Origin: Streptomyces sp. T12
GTDB lineage: Bacteria > Actinomycetota > Actinomycetes > Streptomycetales > Streptomycetaceae
NCBI RefSeq assembly: GCF_028736035.1
Contig: NZ_CP117866.1
Span: 3,286,001 to 3,350,000, forward strand
Direction of reading: 5' to 3'
DNA: 64,000 nucleotides
Position 1 is the first letter of the stretch; each line of letters opens with the position of its first letter. A model generated the notes under the pieces. That model made no database searches. It saw nothing but the letters and a program-made list of their open reading frames with translations, and was not told the origin of the DNA. Both the position numbers and the translations under genes were made by a program. This document shows positions 63,773 through 64,000 of this stretch, in pieces.

Positions 63773-63835
63773 TTTCCCTCCGGGGGTTGGGCGGTGGGTT
63801 TACGGGGGGCATCGTATCGTCGTCGGGTGCGGGTG

Positions 63836-63900
63836 CATCGTGGCTGGTCGCGCCCACGCGGCGGAGCCGCATATCGACACAGCCCCGCGCCCCTAAGAGG
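63836..63900. repeat. Degenerate interspersed repeat
   Basis: GTGGCTGGTCGCGCCCACGC, a small GCGGC-GGA-GCCGC hairpin at 63858-63870 and CAGCCCCGCGCCCCTAA follow the pattern of the common Streptomyces intergenic element also seen (more intact, other orientation) at 39190-39240. It overlaps the stop codon of the next gene. Confidence 0.5.
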
Positions 63901-64000
63901 TTGGCAAAGTCGGCGGTGTCTTCGCCGGACTGGTCTCCAGACCCTCCAGTGCGATCCGGATCGCCTCGTCCAGCTGAGCGTCCCGGCCCGCCACCCAGTC
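63893..64000 (-). CDS. C-terminal end of a probable S41-type peptidase
   Basis: Only the last 35 residues lie in the window (DWVAGRDAQLDEAIRIALEG, then a Pro/Thr tail). The GRDAQLDEAIRIAL phrase resembles the extreme C-terminus of tricorn-like S41 peptidases, where GxDPQLD is common, and I recall such a gene near the HIT/RNase Z genes. The fragment is too short to be sure. The stop TAG lies inside the degenerate repeat. Confidence 0.45.
   Translation of the reverse strand, partial: DWVAGRDAQLDEAIRIALEGLETSPAKTPPTLPTS

Overview
The window is a very GC-rich chromosomal segment from a Streptomyces-type actinomycete. This rests on third-position GC bias, frequent GTG starts, DUF397/Scr1-type regulators, SigE-family sigma factor, twin-arginine lipoproteins, and a gene string that matches (from memory) the zur-uppS-recO ... 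leuA ... phoH-ybeY-corC neighbourhood of S. coelicolor. No rRNA, tRNA or CRISPR array was seen. All calls come from reading the sequence; no database search was run.

Layout. 1-3134: the end of a Fur/Zur regulator, then a leftward run of DUF1266 gene, a truncated recO-like fragment, recO, uppS and a YcxB-like membrane protein. 3165-4791: a divergent four-gene module with an Scr1-like XRE regulator, a tandem DUF397 protein and two small conserved proteins. 4775-11348: a compact leftward six-gene operon made of the SCO2521-SCO2525 families (including a variant P-loop ATPase and a SAM methyltransferase) plus a linked membrane protein. Its biochemical function is unknown and it is the best candidate here for an undescribed system. 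11529-21310: an accessory stretch with a GNAT enzyme, secreted tripeptidyl-peptidase-like hydrolase, secreted TIM-barrel glycosidase-like protein, class A beta-lactamase, tyrosine phosphatase, SigE-family sigma/anti-sigma pair, AraC regulator, UvrA-like ABC protein and VOC protein.

21453-33619: a GntR/FadR regulator divergent from a five-gene operon (Tat lipoprotein binding protein, permease, permease-ATPase fusion, ATPase, DapA/NanA-like aldolase). A secreted sialidase lies 3.4 kb further on, which suggests sialic acid release, uptake and cleavage. The two parts are separated by a complete IS630-family element, a proline-rich membrane protein gene, a truncated maleylpyruvate-isomerase-like gene and an IS630 remnant.

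33667-39002: a two-component system with an MMPL exporter, a DUF6234-like protein and a TerB-like protein. 39265-42702: leuA with a leucine-rich leader peptide and attenuator, divergent from a protealysin-like M4 peptidase with its emfourin inhibitor. 42761-47857: a beta-glucosidase/MFS pair, an epimerase divergent from an MmyB-like regulator, and a small secreted protein. 47908-49574: amtB-glnK with a GlnR-like box but no adjacent glnD. 49737-54094: era, phoH-like, ybeY, corC-like and mmcQ-like genes, for ribosome maturation and RNA metabolism. 54056-64000: an MFS exporter divergent from a second MmyB-like regulator, a cytidine-deaminase-like protein lacking its zinc ligands, VOC, PfkB kinase, IclR regulator, MFS, adenosine deaminase, RNase Z, HIT protein and the end of a probable S41 peptidase.

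Regulatory signals include five strong intergenic hairpins, one more weakly supported hairpin after leuA, a near-consensus promoter before the transporter operon, and a shared palindrome TGGTG-N-CACCA in front of both MmyB-like regulators.
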